Source: Pseudomonas sp. PB101
GTDB lineage: Bacteria > Pseudomonadota > Gammaproteobacteria > Pseudomonadales > Pseudomonadaceae
DNA length: 64,000 bases
Direction of reading: 5' to 3'
Assembly: GCF_009764265.1 (NCBI RefSeq)
Contig: NZ_RWIR01000092.1
Coordinates: forward strand, 372,001-436,000
In this document: positions 7,641-15,790 of the stretch, piece after piece
How positions within the stretch are numbered: position 1 is the first letter of the stretch
Layout of the letters: the number at the start of each line of letters is the position of its first letter
Notes under the pieces: generated by a model
The model's database searches: none
Told to the model about the DNA's origin: nothing
The model's input: the letters and a program-made list of their open reading frames with translations, nothing else
Program-made: the position numbers and the translations under genes

Positions 7641-9611
7641 TTATTCCTGTGATGAGCAACATTCAGCGGATGGATGTAACCCTGCCAGATGCCTGTGCGC
7701 CCACTCCCGCACCTCGGCATACGGATAATCCTCCAGCGCCGCAAACCCGGAAATCGAGCGCGCCTTGAGCTTGGTAAACAACGGCACGCTGATCCCGCAC
7801 AGAAACCGAGTCACGCGCTCAGCCGAGGGCAAGCTGCCCGTGTGCTGCTCGTGCCTGTGGATAAAACCGCCACACAGCGCCACGAAATTCTTATCCACAA
7901 GCGCCGGCAGCTCCGGCGGTGCCGGTAGCCGCGCCACCTGGCCATGGCACACCGAACAATGGCCACACTGCTGCGGAGCATTCTGGTCGCCGAAATACTC
8001 GGCCAGGCGATAGCCAAGGCAACGGTCGGTGGCGAACAGATCCAGCATCGCGTGAATCCGCGCGACCTCGGTGCGCTCATGCCGAGTGAAATAGCCGTGC
8101 AGTTCCTCGCTCAACGCGACGTTGTCGAACCCGTTTTGCAGCACGCTGTAGACCTCGGTCATCTGCTTGCTTTCGAGCTCCACCCACCCCTTCTCCTGGA
8201 AGTAATCGAGCGCCTTGACCACCCGATTGCGCTCGGCCTGATGCTGCGCGTACAACGCCTCGAAATTCACCGTGGCCCAGGTCCGGGCGCGACTGGAGGT
8301 CTGGATGATCGCTGCGACAAAATCCCTGCGCTCGCCTTCGAAACGCGCCAACAACGCCTCGGGCTCTTCGAGGTACTTGAAGCGGTACTCGGCGTAGTAC
8401 GCGTAGCGCGGTGCTATCAATCCGCGCAATTCGAGTTGCACCAGCAAGGTCTTCAGCGGCAATTGGCGAATGTTGCTCTGGTCGGCCAACGGCCCCAGCA
8501 GGAACTCCCACTGCCCTTCGGGCGCTGTGGCCTGCATCTCGTCAAGCACGCAACGGATGCCATCCAGCTCCGGCGTGTCGCCGTAGACGAAGTTCTCCAG
8601 CACGTTGAGGCTGTCGCGGTTGGCCAGCACCAGGCAATCCGACGGTTGCCCGTCACGCCCGGCGCGGCCGATTTCCTGACTGTAGTTCTCGATGGATTTG
8701 GGCAGGTCGAAATGCACCACGTTGCGGATGTCGCTTTTGTCGATGCCCATGCCAAAGGCAATGGTGGCGACGATGCAGTTGGACTGTCCGCTCATGAAGC
8801 GACGCTGGATCGCTTCCCGTTGTTCATGGGGCAAGCCGGCGTGATAGGCCTCGGCCTGAATGCCGTTGCGGTTCAGGTGTTCGGCGATCTGCTCGGCGGT
8901 TTTCTGCAACGTGACATAGACGATCCCCGGCTGGTCCGGACGCTGGCTCATCCACTCGACGAGACGCCTGCGTTTATCCGCTGCGCGCACCGGCTCCACC
9001 AGCAGATTCAGGTTCGGGCGATAGAAACCGGTGGTCACCACATCGTCGGCGGCGATGGCGAATTTTGCCTGCATGTCGGCGATGACCTTGGGCGTCGCCG
9101 TTGCGGTCAGCAGCAGCACCTGAGGGATATTGAACTGGCGTTGATAGTCGGGGAGCTTGAGGTAGTCCGGGCGAAAATTATGTCCCCATTCGGAGATGCA
9201 GTGCGCCTCGTCCACCACCAGCAACGAGATCGGAACTTGTTGCAGGAAATGGCGAAAACGCTCGTTCTTCAGGCGCTCCACCGAGATCATCAGAATCTTC
9301 AACTCGCCGGACCTGGCACGCGCCATGACATCGCTGGCGTCATCGCGGCTCTGCGCCGAATCGATGCTGCCCGCCGAGATGCCGTGGCGTTGCAGGAACG
9401 CCAGTTGATCCTGCATCAACGCCAGCAGCGGCGAGACCACCAGCGTGAGGTGCGGCAGCAACAGCGCCGGCAATTGGTAGCAAAGGGATTTGCCGGAACC
9501 GGTGGGGAAAATCGCCGCCGCCGAACGCCCGGCCAGCACGGCACTGACGGCCGCCTCCTGACCGGGTCGAAACTGTGGATAACCGAAAACCTGTTCCAGG
9601 GTGTTGTGCAT
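7641..9611 (-). CDS. recQ: RecQ-family ATP-dependent DNA helicase
   Basis: The 656-residue protein shows the full RecQ helicase core: Walker A GSGKS at residues 38-42, DEAH at 134-137 followed by the aromatic-rich loop CISEWGHNFRPDY, TATATP, and IGRAGRDGQPSDC. A zinc-binding cysteine set (a Cys, then CGHCSVC) follows around residue 540. The usual C-terminal HRDC domain is not recognisable; instead there is a tail of about 90 residues ending CCSSQE. It unwinds DNA 3' to 5' in recombinational repair. It is a 3'-neighbour in the same direction as the dehydrogenase, separated by 68 bases, so probably a separate transcription unit. Confidence 0.93.
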   Translation of the reverse strand: MHNTLEQVFGYPQFRPGQEAAVSAVLAGRSAAAIFPTGSGKSLCYQLPALLLPHLTLVVSPLLALMQDQLAFLQRHGISAGSIDSAQSRDDASDVMARARSGELKILMISVERLKNERFRHFLQQVPISLLVVDEAHCISEWGHNFRPDYLKLPDYQRQFNIPQVLLLTATATPKVIADMQAKFAIAADDVVTTGFYRPNLNLLVEPVRAADKRRRLVEWMSQRPDQPGIVYVTLQKTAEQIAEHLNRNGIQAEAYHAGLPHEQREAIQRRFMSGQSNCIVATIAFGMGIDKSDIRNVVHFDLPKSIENYSQEIGRAGRDGQPSDCLVLANRDSLNVLENFVYGDTPELDGIRCVLDEMQATAPEGQWEFLLGPLADQSNIRQLPLKTLLVQLELRGLIAPRYAYYAEYRFKYLEEPEALLARFEGERRDFVAAIIQTSSRARTWATVNFEALYAQHQAERNRVVKALDYFQEKGWVELESKQMTEVYSVLQNGFDNVALSEELHGYFTRHERTEVARIHAMLDLFATDRCLGYRLAEYFGDQNAPQQCGHCSVCHGQVARLPAPPELPALVDKNFVALCGGFIHRHEQHTGSLPSAERVTRFLCGISVPLFTKLKARSISGFAALEDYPYAEVREWAHRHLAGLHPSAECCSSQE

Positions 9612-10036
9612 AAGCTGTCACTCCGTTGACTGCTGCGGTGTCAGAAGCCTAGCCAGCGATCGCAGCGAGTCGAGAAAAGGTCGGGGGCAAAACGATACGG
9701 GATGATACAGCGGATGGCTGGAAGGGCTTGAGGAATCGGGCAACTCACCCACCGCAAAACTCGAAATGCCCGACGCTGTCCGAGAGCCCCTCTCCCGAGA
9801 CTGACTGCGAAGCGGCTGAAAGCGTTGTAGGCATTTTTACCTCCAGCCAAGTCACGTTAAAAAACCAGCAGCAGCGTGTAGTCCCTTTCCTCAAAATATG
9901 ACAAAACCCTTACAAAGCCTGTCGATCTCAGCCGTCTTGTTCCGCAACGCCATACCCTCCTATAGTTTCCAGCGCGGCTGAAAACAGTGTCTCGGCCTGC
10001 CGGGAACATTTGCCGATTTCGCACAGGATCCACTCA
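9612..10036. other. Non-coding spacer upstream of recQ
   Basis: A 425-base stretch between recQ and the next gene. It should hold the recQ promoter. Apart from a doubtful 29-codon ORF (listed separately) no repeat, terminator or conserved gene was recognised. Confidence 0.6.
9745..9834 (-). CDS. Possible 29-residue small ORF
   Basis: An ATG preceded by an excellent Shine-Dalgarno sequence (GGAGG with a 5-base TAAAA spacer) opens a short frame (MPTTLSAASQSVSGEG, then LSDSVGHFEFCGG) on the minus strand upstream of recQ. The ribosome site is better than at many real genes in this window, but the peptide matches nothing I recognise and could be the remnant of a longer gene, or chance. Confidence 0.3.
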   Translation of the reverse strand: MPTTLSAASQSVSGEGLSDSVGHFEFCGG

Positions 10037-10327
10037 ATGAAAAACCCTGACTCACTGACAGCCCGCTACCACCCACTCAAGACCCGCTACAGCGAAACCC
10101 CGGTGCTGGTCATCGACACCGAGGCCGACCCCTACGAGATCCTCGATGCCGCCCGACAACGCATCCGCGCCGCCAGCGACCTGCTCGAAACCCTTTATTG
10201 CACGTGTTTCAAACAGGCCGATGCGAGCGACATCCCCAAGATCGTCAGTGCCCTGTACCTGCTGACCCAGGATGGCAACGACATGCTCGACATTGCCCGA
10301 CAGCGTTTGCCGAAACTCACCACCTGA
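10037..10327 (+). CDS. Small helical protein, DUF3077/DUF6124-like
   Basis: The 96-residue protein has a short N-terminal strand (TPVLVIDTEADPYE) followed by two predicted helices (ILDAARQRIRAASDLLETLY and the IVSALYLLTQDGNDMLDIAR region). This pattern resembles the small Pseudomonas-specific DUF3077/DUF6124 families, and more distantly the gene at 48611. No catalytic motif is visible and no function is known. The start at 10037 follows a GGATC stretch; an earlier in-frame start at 10010 has no better signal. Confidence 0.65.
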   Translation: MKNPDSLTARYHPLKTRYSETPVLVIDTEADPYEILDAARQRIRAASDLLETLYCTCFKQADASDIPKIVSALYLLTQDGNDMLDIARQRLPKLTT

Positions 10328-10343
10328 ACCATCACCACAACCC

Positions 10344-10374
10344 CCTGTAGGAGCTGGCTTGCCAGCGATGAACG
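10344..10374. repeat. Single REP unit
   Basis: A lone repeat unit (CTGTAGGAGCTGGCTTGCCA with AGCGATG following) directly downstream of the small gene; no inverted partner was found nearby. Confidence 0.7.
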
Positions 10375-10461
10375 TAACGCGGTGCGACCTGCTCAAGGTT
10401 GCCCAGCACAACGCATGCTGAAAGTCCCGCTTAACGCCATTCATCAGAGCGCTAAAGTGGA

Positions 10462-10500
10462 ATTATTCTGGCTGTTTCAATATAAAACAGATGGAATAAT
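10462..10500. promoter_or_regulatory. Distal hipBA operator candidate (39-bp dyad)
   Basis: A nested dyad centred at 10481: outer arms ATTATTC (10462-10468) and GAATAAT (10494-10500), inner arms CTGTTT (10472-10477) and AAACAG (10485-10490). Its left arm ATTATTCTGGCTGTT recurs almost exactly at 10595-10609, next to the hipB start. Two separated copies of a half-site fit HipB-type autorepression by looping; this is inference. Confidence 0.6.
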
Positions 10501-10591
10501 GGTAGTTAGAAGGCATTCCTTAAGAAAATCAGCGTCACGAGAATGGTGTCTTTTTCAATGCCCCAATCGCAGCTCACCCTTTCCTTTAAGT

Positions 10592-10614
10592 GCTATTATT
10601 CTGGCAGTTATAGC
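10592..10614. promoter_or_regulatory. Proximal hipBA operator candidate
   Basis: GCTAT (10592-10596) and ATAGC (10610-10614) flank a copy of the repeated 15-mer, here ATTATTCTGGCAGTT at 10595-10609 (14 of 15 identical to the distal copy). It ends 25 bases before the hipB ATG, where a repressor would block transcription. Confidence 0.6.
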
Positions 10615-10638
10615 GCCCTAATGAAGGAATATTGGCAC

Positions 10639-11133
10639 ATGGCCAAGAAGACAGCTCCACTCTTGCCCGCCGCTTCCAGACTACTTTCCGAGTTCGGCGA
10701 GCGACTGAAACTCGCTCGCCTACGCCGCAAACTCACTGCCAAACAAGTTGCCGAGAGGTCGGGCATGTCCCTGACAACCTTGCGTTCCCTGGAATCAGGT
10801 GGCTCAGGGGTGACCATCGGCGCCTACCTGTCTGTCATGCAGGTTCTGGGGCTGGAAAAAGACTTGAACAAACTCGCGGCAACCGATGAGGTGGGCCGTC
10901 AACTGCAAGACGCACAACTCAAATCCAAGGCAACCTCCGCTCAAGACTCAAACCGACGAGTACGCAGAATAAGCACAGTAAAAAAAGCCCCTCCGACACC
11001 TGAAAAAGACGCCGGAGTGATTGAAAGTGCCACCCAGACAGAAGATCTATCCGCTGACTTCCCCTTCAACACCCAGTCACTTTCCAATCTGTTGAGCAAG
11101 AAAAAAACCAAGCCCGCGACAGGTGAAAAATGA
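10639..11133 (+). CDS. hipB: HipB-type antitoxin with extended C-terminal tail
   Basis: The 164-residue protein has a Cro/C1-type helix-turn-helix at about residues 12-75 (GERLKLARLRRKLTAKQVAE, then RSGMSLTTLRSLESGGSGVT), as in HipB antitoxins that repress their own operon and bind HipA. Unlike E. coli HipB (88 residues) it has a further 80 residues or so, rich in Lys, Ser, Thr and Pro and probably disordered (VKKAPPTPEKDAGVIESATQ). The start at 10639 is chosen for the upstream GAAGGAA; an earlier ATG at 10621 has no ribosome site. It overlaps hipA by four bases (ATGA). Confidence 0.85.
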   Translation: MAKKTAPLLPAASRLLSEFGERLKLARLRRKLTAKQVAERSGMSLTTLRSLESGGSGVTIGAYLSVMQVLGLEKDLNKLAATDEVGRQLQDAQLKSKATSAQDSNRRVRRISTVKKAPPTPEKDAGVIESATQTEDLSADFPFNTQSLSNLLSKKKTKPATGEK

Positions 11134-12407
11134 CGCACATTGCGGTGTATGCCGATTGGGAGTCCTTGAATGGGCCCAGACGTCTCGGTTTTCTGCATGC
11201 CCGAAAGGCCCGCTCCACAGAAGTCTTCGAGTTTGAGTACGACACTGCTGCGCTGGCGGATCCCGAGTTGAACTTCACACCCCTAGACCCTCGAATCGGG
11301 CTCTATGAAGGTCGTCAGTTCCCGGGGCAGCATCAAAGCCGGTTTGGCGTGTTCGCTGATTCAAGCCCGGATCGGTGGGGCCAATTACTGATGAAGCGAC
11401 GACTGGAACGCGATATCCGCGACGGCCTGGCTGCCAAAGGCAGCAAGCTTCACGAGTCGGACTTCCTGTTAGGCGTACATGACCTCTATCGGGTCGGTGC
11501 GATCCGCTACAAGCTCAATGACCAAGGCAATTTTCTCGATGATCGTGATGGCGTGGCCGCCCCCCCGTTCATTGAGCTGCGGGCTTTGGAGCAAGCGAGC
11601 CGAGCGCTGGAAAACGATCCGGACAACACCTCACTCGATGGCCGCGAGTGGCTGAGAATGCTGATCGCACCTGGAGGCTCACTGGGTGGCGCACGCCCCA
11701 AGGCCAGCGTTGCAGACGAGCAGGGGCACTTGTGGATTGCCAAGTTCCCCAGCACCCGCGACGACTATGACATTGGCGCTTGGGAGCTGGTGGTGAATGC
11801 CCTGGCCAATCATTGTGGCCTTCGAGTCGCGACCGGCATCGCCCGACGCTACGCCAGTGATCATCACTGCTTCATGGTCAAGCGCTTCGACCGCACAGAT
11901 CGGGGTGGTCGCCTGCACTTTGCCTCGGCCATGACCATGACTGATCGAGTTGACGGTGACGATGCCTCAGTCGGCGCAAGCTACCTTGAGCTGGCCGAAG
12001 TGCTCATGGAACACGGTTCGCAAACCAACGCAGACCTACGGGAGTTGTGGTCACGAATTGTGTTCAACATCCTGGTCTCCAACAGCGACGATCACCTGCG
12101 TAACCATGGTTTTATCCTTGATCCGGGTCGGGGATGGCGATTGTCTGCCGCCTATGACATGAACCCGGTGGCCCACGCCGACGGCTTGAAACTAAACATC
12201 ACAGATACCGACAACGCCCTGGATCTGGAACTGGCCCGGGAAGTGGCGGAGTATTTTCGGGTCAGTCGTATGGATGCAGAAAACATCATCGAGAGCTTCA
12301 AAGAAGTCGTCAGCCAATGGTCAACGCTAGCAGGGGCTCTGGGCCTATCGAAACGTGAACAGGATAATATGGCGCCTGCATTTCGATTGGCGGAACCTAA
12401 GCAATGA
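11130..12407 (+). CDS. hipA: HipA-family serine/threonine kinase toxin
   Basis: The 425-residue protein has an N-terminal HipA subdomain (residues 1-110, VYADWESLNGPRRLGFLH), a glycine/serine P-loop SLGGARPKA at 184-192, the catalytic loop SNSDDHLRNHGF at 317-328 (Asp320 matching E. coli HipA Asp309, Asn325 its partner), and the metal-binding AAYDMNP with Asp343. All residues needed for phosphotransfer are present, so it should be active. HipA of E. coli phosphorylates glutamyl-tRNA synthetase; relatives have other targets, and this one cannot be read from sequence. It sits between hipB and a DUF1493 gene, each joined by an ATGA overlap. Confidence 0.9.
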   Translation: MTHIAVYADWESLNGPRRLGFLHARKARSTEVFEFEYDTAALADPELNFTPLDPRIGLYEGRQFPGQHQSRFGVFADSSPDRWGQLLMKRRLERDIRDGLAAKGSKLHESDFLLGVHDLYRVGAIRYKLNDQGNFLDDRDGVAAPPFIELRALEQASRALENDPDNTSLDGREWLRMLIAPGGSLGGARPKASVADEQGHLWIAKFPSTRDDYDIGAWELVVNALANHCGLRVATGIARRYASDHHCFMVKRFDRTDRGGRLHFASAMTMTDRVDGDDASVGASYLELAEVLMEHGSQTNADLRELWSRIVFNILVSNSDDHLRNHGFILDPGRGWRLSAAYDMNPVAHADGLKLNITDTDNALDLELAREVAEYFRVSRMDAENIIESFKEVVSQWSTLAGALGLSKREQDNMAPAFRLAEPKQ

Positions 12408-12757
12408 ACCTCGCCCCCAACCTCCCCGACGACCACTTGATGCAGCAACTCATGCAACTGCTGCATGAAGAACTCGGCTTCCCCGAACGCAAAACCATAA
12501 GCCTGACCACCTCGATCAACTTCGACTTGGGCTGCAACGGTGCAGACGCCCGGCATTTGATCGAAACCCTGGAAGACCACTTCGCCATCGACTTCGTGGA
12601 TTTCGACAGCTATCGCTATTTCCAGCCCGACGGCTTTGACGTGAATCTAAAGCGAAAGGCCAAGGGTCGCGGCGAGAAGGTGCCATTGACCATCGGCATG
12701 CTCTATCGGGCTATCAAGACCCAACGCTGGGACACGGATGAGCTAGAAGGCCTGTAA
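12404..12757 (+). CDS. DUF1493 family, acyl-carrier-like protein in hipBA operon
   Basis: The 117-residue protein resembles DUF1493 (PF07377), small proteins with an acyl-carrier-like helical layout: LHEELGFPERKTISLTTSIN, then FDLGCNGADARHLIETLEDH. In ordinary carrier proteins a Ser accepts phosphopantetheine in a DSL motif; here the equivalent stretch reads CNGADA, so the prosthetic group is doubtful. Its ATG overlaps the hipA stop (ATGA), so it is the third cistron of the operon. A link to HipA function is suggested only by this coupling. A strong terminator follows. Confidence 0.8.
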   Translation: MNLAPNLPDDHLMQQLMQLLHEELGFPERKTISLTTSINFDLGCNGADARHLIETLEDHFAIDFVDFDSYRYFQPDGFDVNLKRKAKGRGEKVPLTIGMLYRAIKTQRWDTDELEGL

Positions 12758-12797
12758 CGGCCCGACGCATGCCCGCGAAAAACTGAATCTCGCGCAC

Positions 12798-12823
12798 AAA
12801 AAAGCCGCCCCGAGGGGCGGCTT
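12798..12823. terminator. Bidirectional terminator between the hip operon and pckA
   Basis: AAGCCGCCCC (12802-12811) and GGGGCGGCTT (12814-12823) form a 10-bp stem with a 2-base turn. A run of A on the left gives a U run for pckA on the minus strand. Confidence 0.92.
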
Positions 12824-12845
12824 CTTCGTTAGCTCAATCCAACAC

Positions 12846-14387
12846 TTACAGCTTTGGACCCGCAGCCTTGATCGCGTCGCTCACTTCGAACTTCTTGAAG
12901 TTCTCGACGAACAGGCCGGCCAGTGCTTTGGCGGCTTCGTCGTAGGCGGCTACGTCGGCCCAGGTGTTGCGTGGGTTCAGCAGGCCAGTCTCAACGCCCG
13001 GTACGGCCAATGGCACGTCGAGGTTGATGGTGTCCAGGTGCTCGGTTTCGGTACCGATCAGCGCGCCGCTCTGGATCGCTGCGATCACCGCACGGGTGGT
13101 CGGGATGTTGAAGCGCTTGCCGACGCCGTAGCCACCGCCGGTCCAGCCGGTGTTGACCAGGTAGACCTTGGAGCCGAAGCCGCGGATGCGCTTGATCAGC
13201 AGTTCAGCGTATTCGCCGGCCGGACGCGGGAAGAACGGTGCGCCGAAGCAGGTGGAGAAGGTCGACTTGATGCCGCTGCCCGAACCCATTTCAGTCGAGC
13301 CAACCAGAGCGGTGTAGCCGGACAGGAAGTGGTAGGCCGCTTGCTCTTCGTTGAGGATCGACACTGGCGGCAGCACGCCAGTCAGGTCGCAGGTCAGGAA
13401 GATCACAGCGTTCGGCTCGCCACCGAGGTTCTTCTCGGAACGCTTGGCAACGTGCTCCAGCGGGTAGGCGGCACGGCTGTTCTGGGTCAGGCTGACATCG
13501 GTGTAGTCGGCGTGCTTGGCGTCATCGATGACGACGTTTTCCAGGACCGCGCCATGCTTGATGGCTTTCCAGATTACCGGCTCGTTCTTCTCGGACAGGT
13601 CGATGCACTTGGCGTAGCAGCCGCCTTCGATGTTGAAGACAACGCCTTCGCCCCAGCCGTGCTCGTCGTCACCGATCAGGTAACGGCTTTCGTCGGCCGA
13701 CAGAGTGGTCTTGCCGGTACCGGACAGACCGAAGAACAGGGTCACGTCGCCCTCTTCGCCGATGTTGGCGGCGCAGTGCATTGGCAATACGTCGGCAGCC
13801 GGCAGCAGGAAGTTCTGCACGGAGAACATGGCTTTCTTCATTTCACCGGCGTAACGCATGCCGGCGATCAGCACTTTCTTCTGTGCGAAGTTGATGATCA
13901 CGCAGCCGTCGGAGTTGGTGCCGTCACGCTCTGGCACGCACTCGAAGTTGGCCACGTTGAGGACCTGCCACTCGTCACGACCCGCCGGGTTGTACTGGGC
14001 CGGGTTGATGAACAGGCAACGGCCGAACAGGTTCTGCCAGGCGGTCTGGGTGGTCATCTTCACGGCCAGGTAGTGCTCGGAAGCCGCACCTACATGCACG
14101 TGGGAAACGAAATGCTCTTGCGCGTTGTTGAAAGCTTCAACACGGTCCCACAGGGCGTCGAACTTGTCGGCCGGGAACTTGCGGTTGATCGGGCCCCAGG
14201 CGATGGCGCCCGTGGTGCTCGGCTCATCAACGATGAAACGATCGACTGGCGAACGGCCGGTACGGTGACCGGTACGAACAACCAGTGCGCCGGTATCGGC
14301 AAGCTCGCCTTCACCGCGGTTGAGGGCTTCTTTAACCAGATCATCAACACTCAGATCGGTGTACACGGCGTTATTGGCTTGCGTCAT
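12846..14387 (-). CDS. pckA: Phosphoenolpyruvate carboxykinase (ATP)
   Basis: The 513-residue protein converts oxaloacetate and ATP to phosphoenolpyruvate, the first committed step of gluconeogenesis. Visible are the kinase P-loop FGLSGTGKTTLS, the metal-binding SADESRYLIGDDEHGWG, the substrate-binding RTGRSPVDRF near residue 45 and the C-terminal GTETEHLDTINLDVP. Length is normal for the ATP-dependent family. It is transcribed alone, ended by a hairpin terminator, and preceded by a spacer with a 25-bp dyad that may be an operator. Confidence 0.97.
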   Translation of the reverse strand: MTQANNAVYTDLSVDDLVKEALNRGEGELADTGALVVRTGHRTGRSPVDRFIVDEPSTTGAIAWGPINRKFPADKFDALWDRVEAFNNAQEHFVSHVHVGAASEHYLAVKMTTQTAWQNLFGRCLFINPAQYNPAGRDEWQVLNVANFECVPERDGTNSDGCVIINFAQKKVLIAGMRYAGEMKKAMFSVQNFLLPAADVLPMHCAANIGEEGDVTLFFGLSGTGKTTLSADESRYLIGDDEHGWGEGVVFNIEGGCYAKCIDLSEKNEPVIWKAIKHGAVLENVVIDDAKHADYTDVSLTQNSRAAYPLEHVAKRSEKNLGGEPNAVIFLTCDLTGVLPPVSILNEEQAAYHFLSGYTALVGSTEMGSGSGIKSTFSTCFGAPFFPRPAGEYAELLIKRIRGFGSKVYLVNTGWTGGGYGVGKRFNIPTTRAVIAAIQSGALIGTETEHLDTINLDVPLAVPGVETGLLNPRNTWADVAAYDEAAKALAGLFVENFKKFEVSDAIKAAGPKL

Positions 14388-14430
14388 GAGGTTCCCCGTC
14401 GGCCAGTGGCCGAGTGCTCCAAACGTTTTT

Positions 14431-14455
14431 GTAGTAGAAAGTCGTGCACTACTAC
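14431..14455. promoter_or_regulatory. Dyad upstream of pckA
   Basis: GTAGTAG (14431-14437) and CTACTAC (14449-14455) form perfect 7-bp arms around an 11-base spacer, about 45 bases upstream of the pckA start. A carbon-metabolism repressor such as HexR is a conceivable binder, but the match to its known site was not established. Confidence 0.45.
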
Positions 14456-14567
14456 CGCGAAAAAAGTGGGCCGGATTATGCCAGAAAAGCCCAAAAAGAG
14501 TAGGCCCCTCCTGTCGTAACGGCGTTAATCCGGCGCAAGGCAGTGAATTTACCTGCGCTGAACCGTT

Positions 14568-15470
14568 TTAGTGACGGGTATCTGACGGCGTCTCGATGCC
14601 CGCACCCGCGAACAATTGAGTGACATCGGCCGCGTCGAACAGATAGCGCTGGTTGCAGAACTGGCAATCGATCTCGATGTTGCCACCGTGTTCTACCACC
14701 AATTGTTGCGCGTCCTCCACACCCAGACTGACCAGCGCATTGGCCGAACGTTCGCGCGAGCAACTGCAGCGGAAGCGCAACTTCTGCACATCGAACAACC
14801 GCACCTGCTCGTCGTGGTACAGGCGATGCAGCACGGTTTCGTTGTCCAGGCCCAACAGCTCATCGGCGGTCAGCGTACCGCCCAGCGTGGTGATGTGCTG
14901 CCAGCTGGCGGCGCGCTCGTCTTCGTCTTTCAAACGGTCGGCAGGCAGTTGTTGCAGCAGCAGGCCACGGGCGCGACGGCCATCGGCGTACAGCCAGAAG
15001 CGTGTGCCGACTTGCTGGGACATGACGAAGTAGTTGGTGAAGCACTCGGACAGGGTGGCGCCGTCGAGGTCGACGATGCCCTGGTAGCGCTGGCCCTGTT
15101 TCGGGTCGATGGTCAATGCCAGCACGCCGTCCGGCATCAGGTCGGCCAGGGTTGCATCGGCAGCGATGCGGTCCGCGTCGTAACGGGCCAGACCACGGAT
15201 GTCGCGCTCGCTGGAGCACTCGATCATCAGCAGCGGGATCGGGCCTTCGGAACGGGCCTGCAGAATCAGCAAGCCATCGAACTTCATCGTGCCGACCAGC
15301 AACGATGCGGCCGCCATCAGCTCGCCGAGCAGTTGCGCGACCGGCTGCGGGTAGGCGTGCTTGGCCAGGACTTCGGCGTAGCTGAGCTCCAACGAGACCA
15401 GCTCGCCACGGGTGTCGCTGTCATCGAAGATGAAGCGTTGGGTGAAGTCGTTATCCGCTTGATCGGTCAT
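14568..15470 (-). CDS. hslO: Redox-regulated chaperone Hsp33
   Basis: The 300-residue protein is Hsp33, a holdase switched on by oxidation. The C-terminal zinc switch is intact, with CSC followed after about 30 residues by CQFC (RCSCSRERSANAL ... DCQFCNQRYLF). The N-terminal domain has the typical ARSEGPIPLLMIECSSERDI and GQRYQGIVDLDG segments. The start at 15470 (MTDQADNDFTQRFIFDD) matches the normal N-terminus; an extension upstream is not coding-like. A sigma-70-like promoter lies about 100 bases upstream. hslR lies beyond the spacer in the same direction. Confidence 0.95.
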   Translation of the reverse strand: MTDQADNDFTQRFIFDDSDTRGELVSLELSYAEVLAKHAYPQPVAQLLGELMAAASLLVGTMKFDGLLILQARSEGPIPLLMIECSSERDIRGLARYDADRIAADATLADLMPDGVLALTIDPKQGQRYQGIVDLDGATLSECFTNYFVMSQQVGTRFWLYADGRRARGLLLQQLPADRLKDEDERAASWQHITTLGGTLTADELLGLDNETVLHRLYHDEQVRLFDVQKLRFRCSCSRERSANALVSLGVEDAQQLVVEHGGNIEIDCQFCNQRYLFDAADVTQLFAGAGIETPSDTRH

Positions 15471-15790
15471 AGGTCTGGGTATCTGAAGTGGTGAAAAAGG
15501 TGACAGGAAACAGGAAATTTTCCTTGCGCCAGCCCTCGGGGGCGCAATGTTCGGCCATGAAAGGCATTTTATGAACAATCCGGGCCTGATCCAAGCAAGG
15601 TGGACAAGCGCCGACGGATTCCGGGTCGTTTCCCGCTCTGCACTGCTGGCAATCTGGTTATGGCCTACAGGTCAGAGACTGTGTGCGATTTTCGACGAGC
15701 GGCGGTTTGTTCAACTCAAAGCGACGCTGGCGATTCACCCGATATGGATGCGCAGGCCGCCAATTGCAAGTGCGCAGACCCTCGATCCCT
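15471..15790. other. hslR-hslO spacer
   Basis: A 320-base stretch downstream of hslR and upstream of hslO. It holds the hslO promoter candidate near 15566-15594. No ribosome site, gene or repeat was recognised in the rest. Confidence 0.6.
15566..15594 (-). promoter_or_regulatory. Candidate sigma-70 promoter for hslO
   Basis: On the minus strand a TTGGAT box (15589-15594) and a TAAAAT box (15566-15571) are separated by 17 bases, about 95 bases upstream of the hslO start. The -10 matches consensus at 5 of 6 positions, the -35 at 3 of 6. Confidence 0.45.

Noticed and set aside
7944..9629. Long open frame (561 codons) on the plus strand
   Set aside because: Antisense shadow of recQ.
10639..12757. 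hipBA region as part of a genomic island or prophage
   Set aside because: No integrase, attachment repeat or tRNA gene is seen on either side, and composition is similar to the neighbours.
13038..14519. Long open frame (493 codons) on the plus strand
   Set aside because: Antisense shadow of pckA running on into its promoter.
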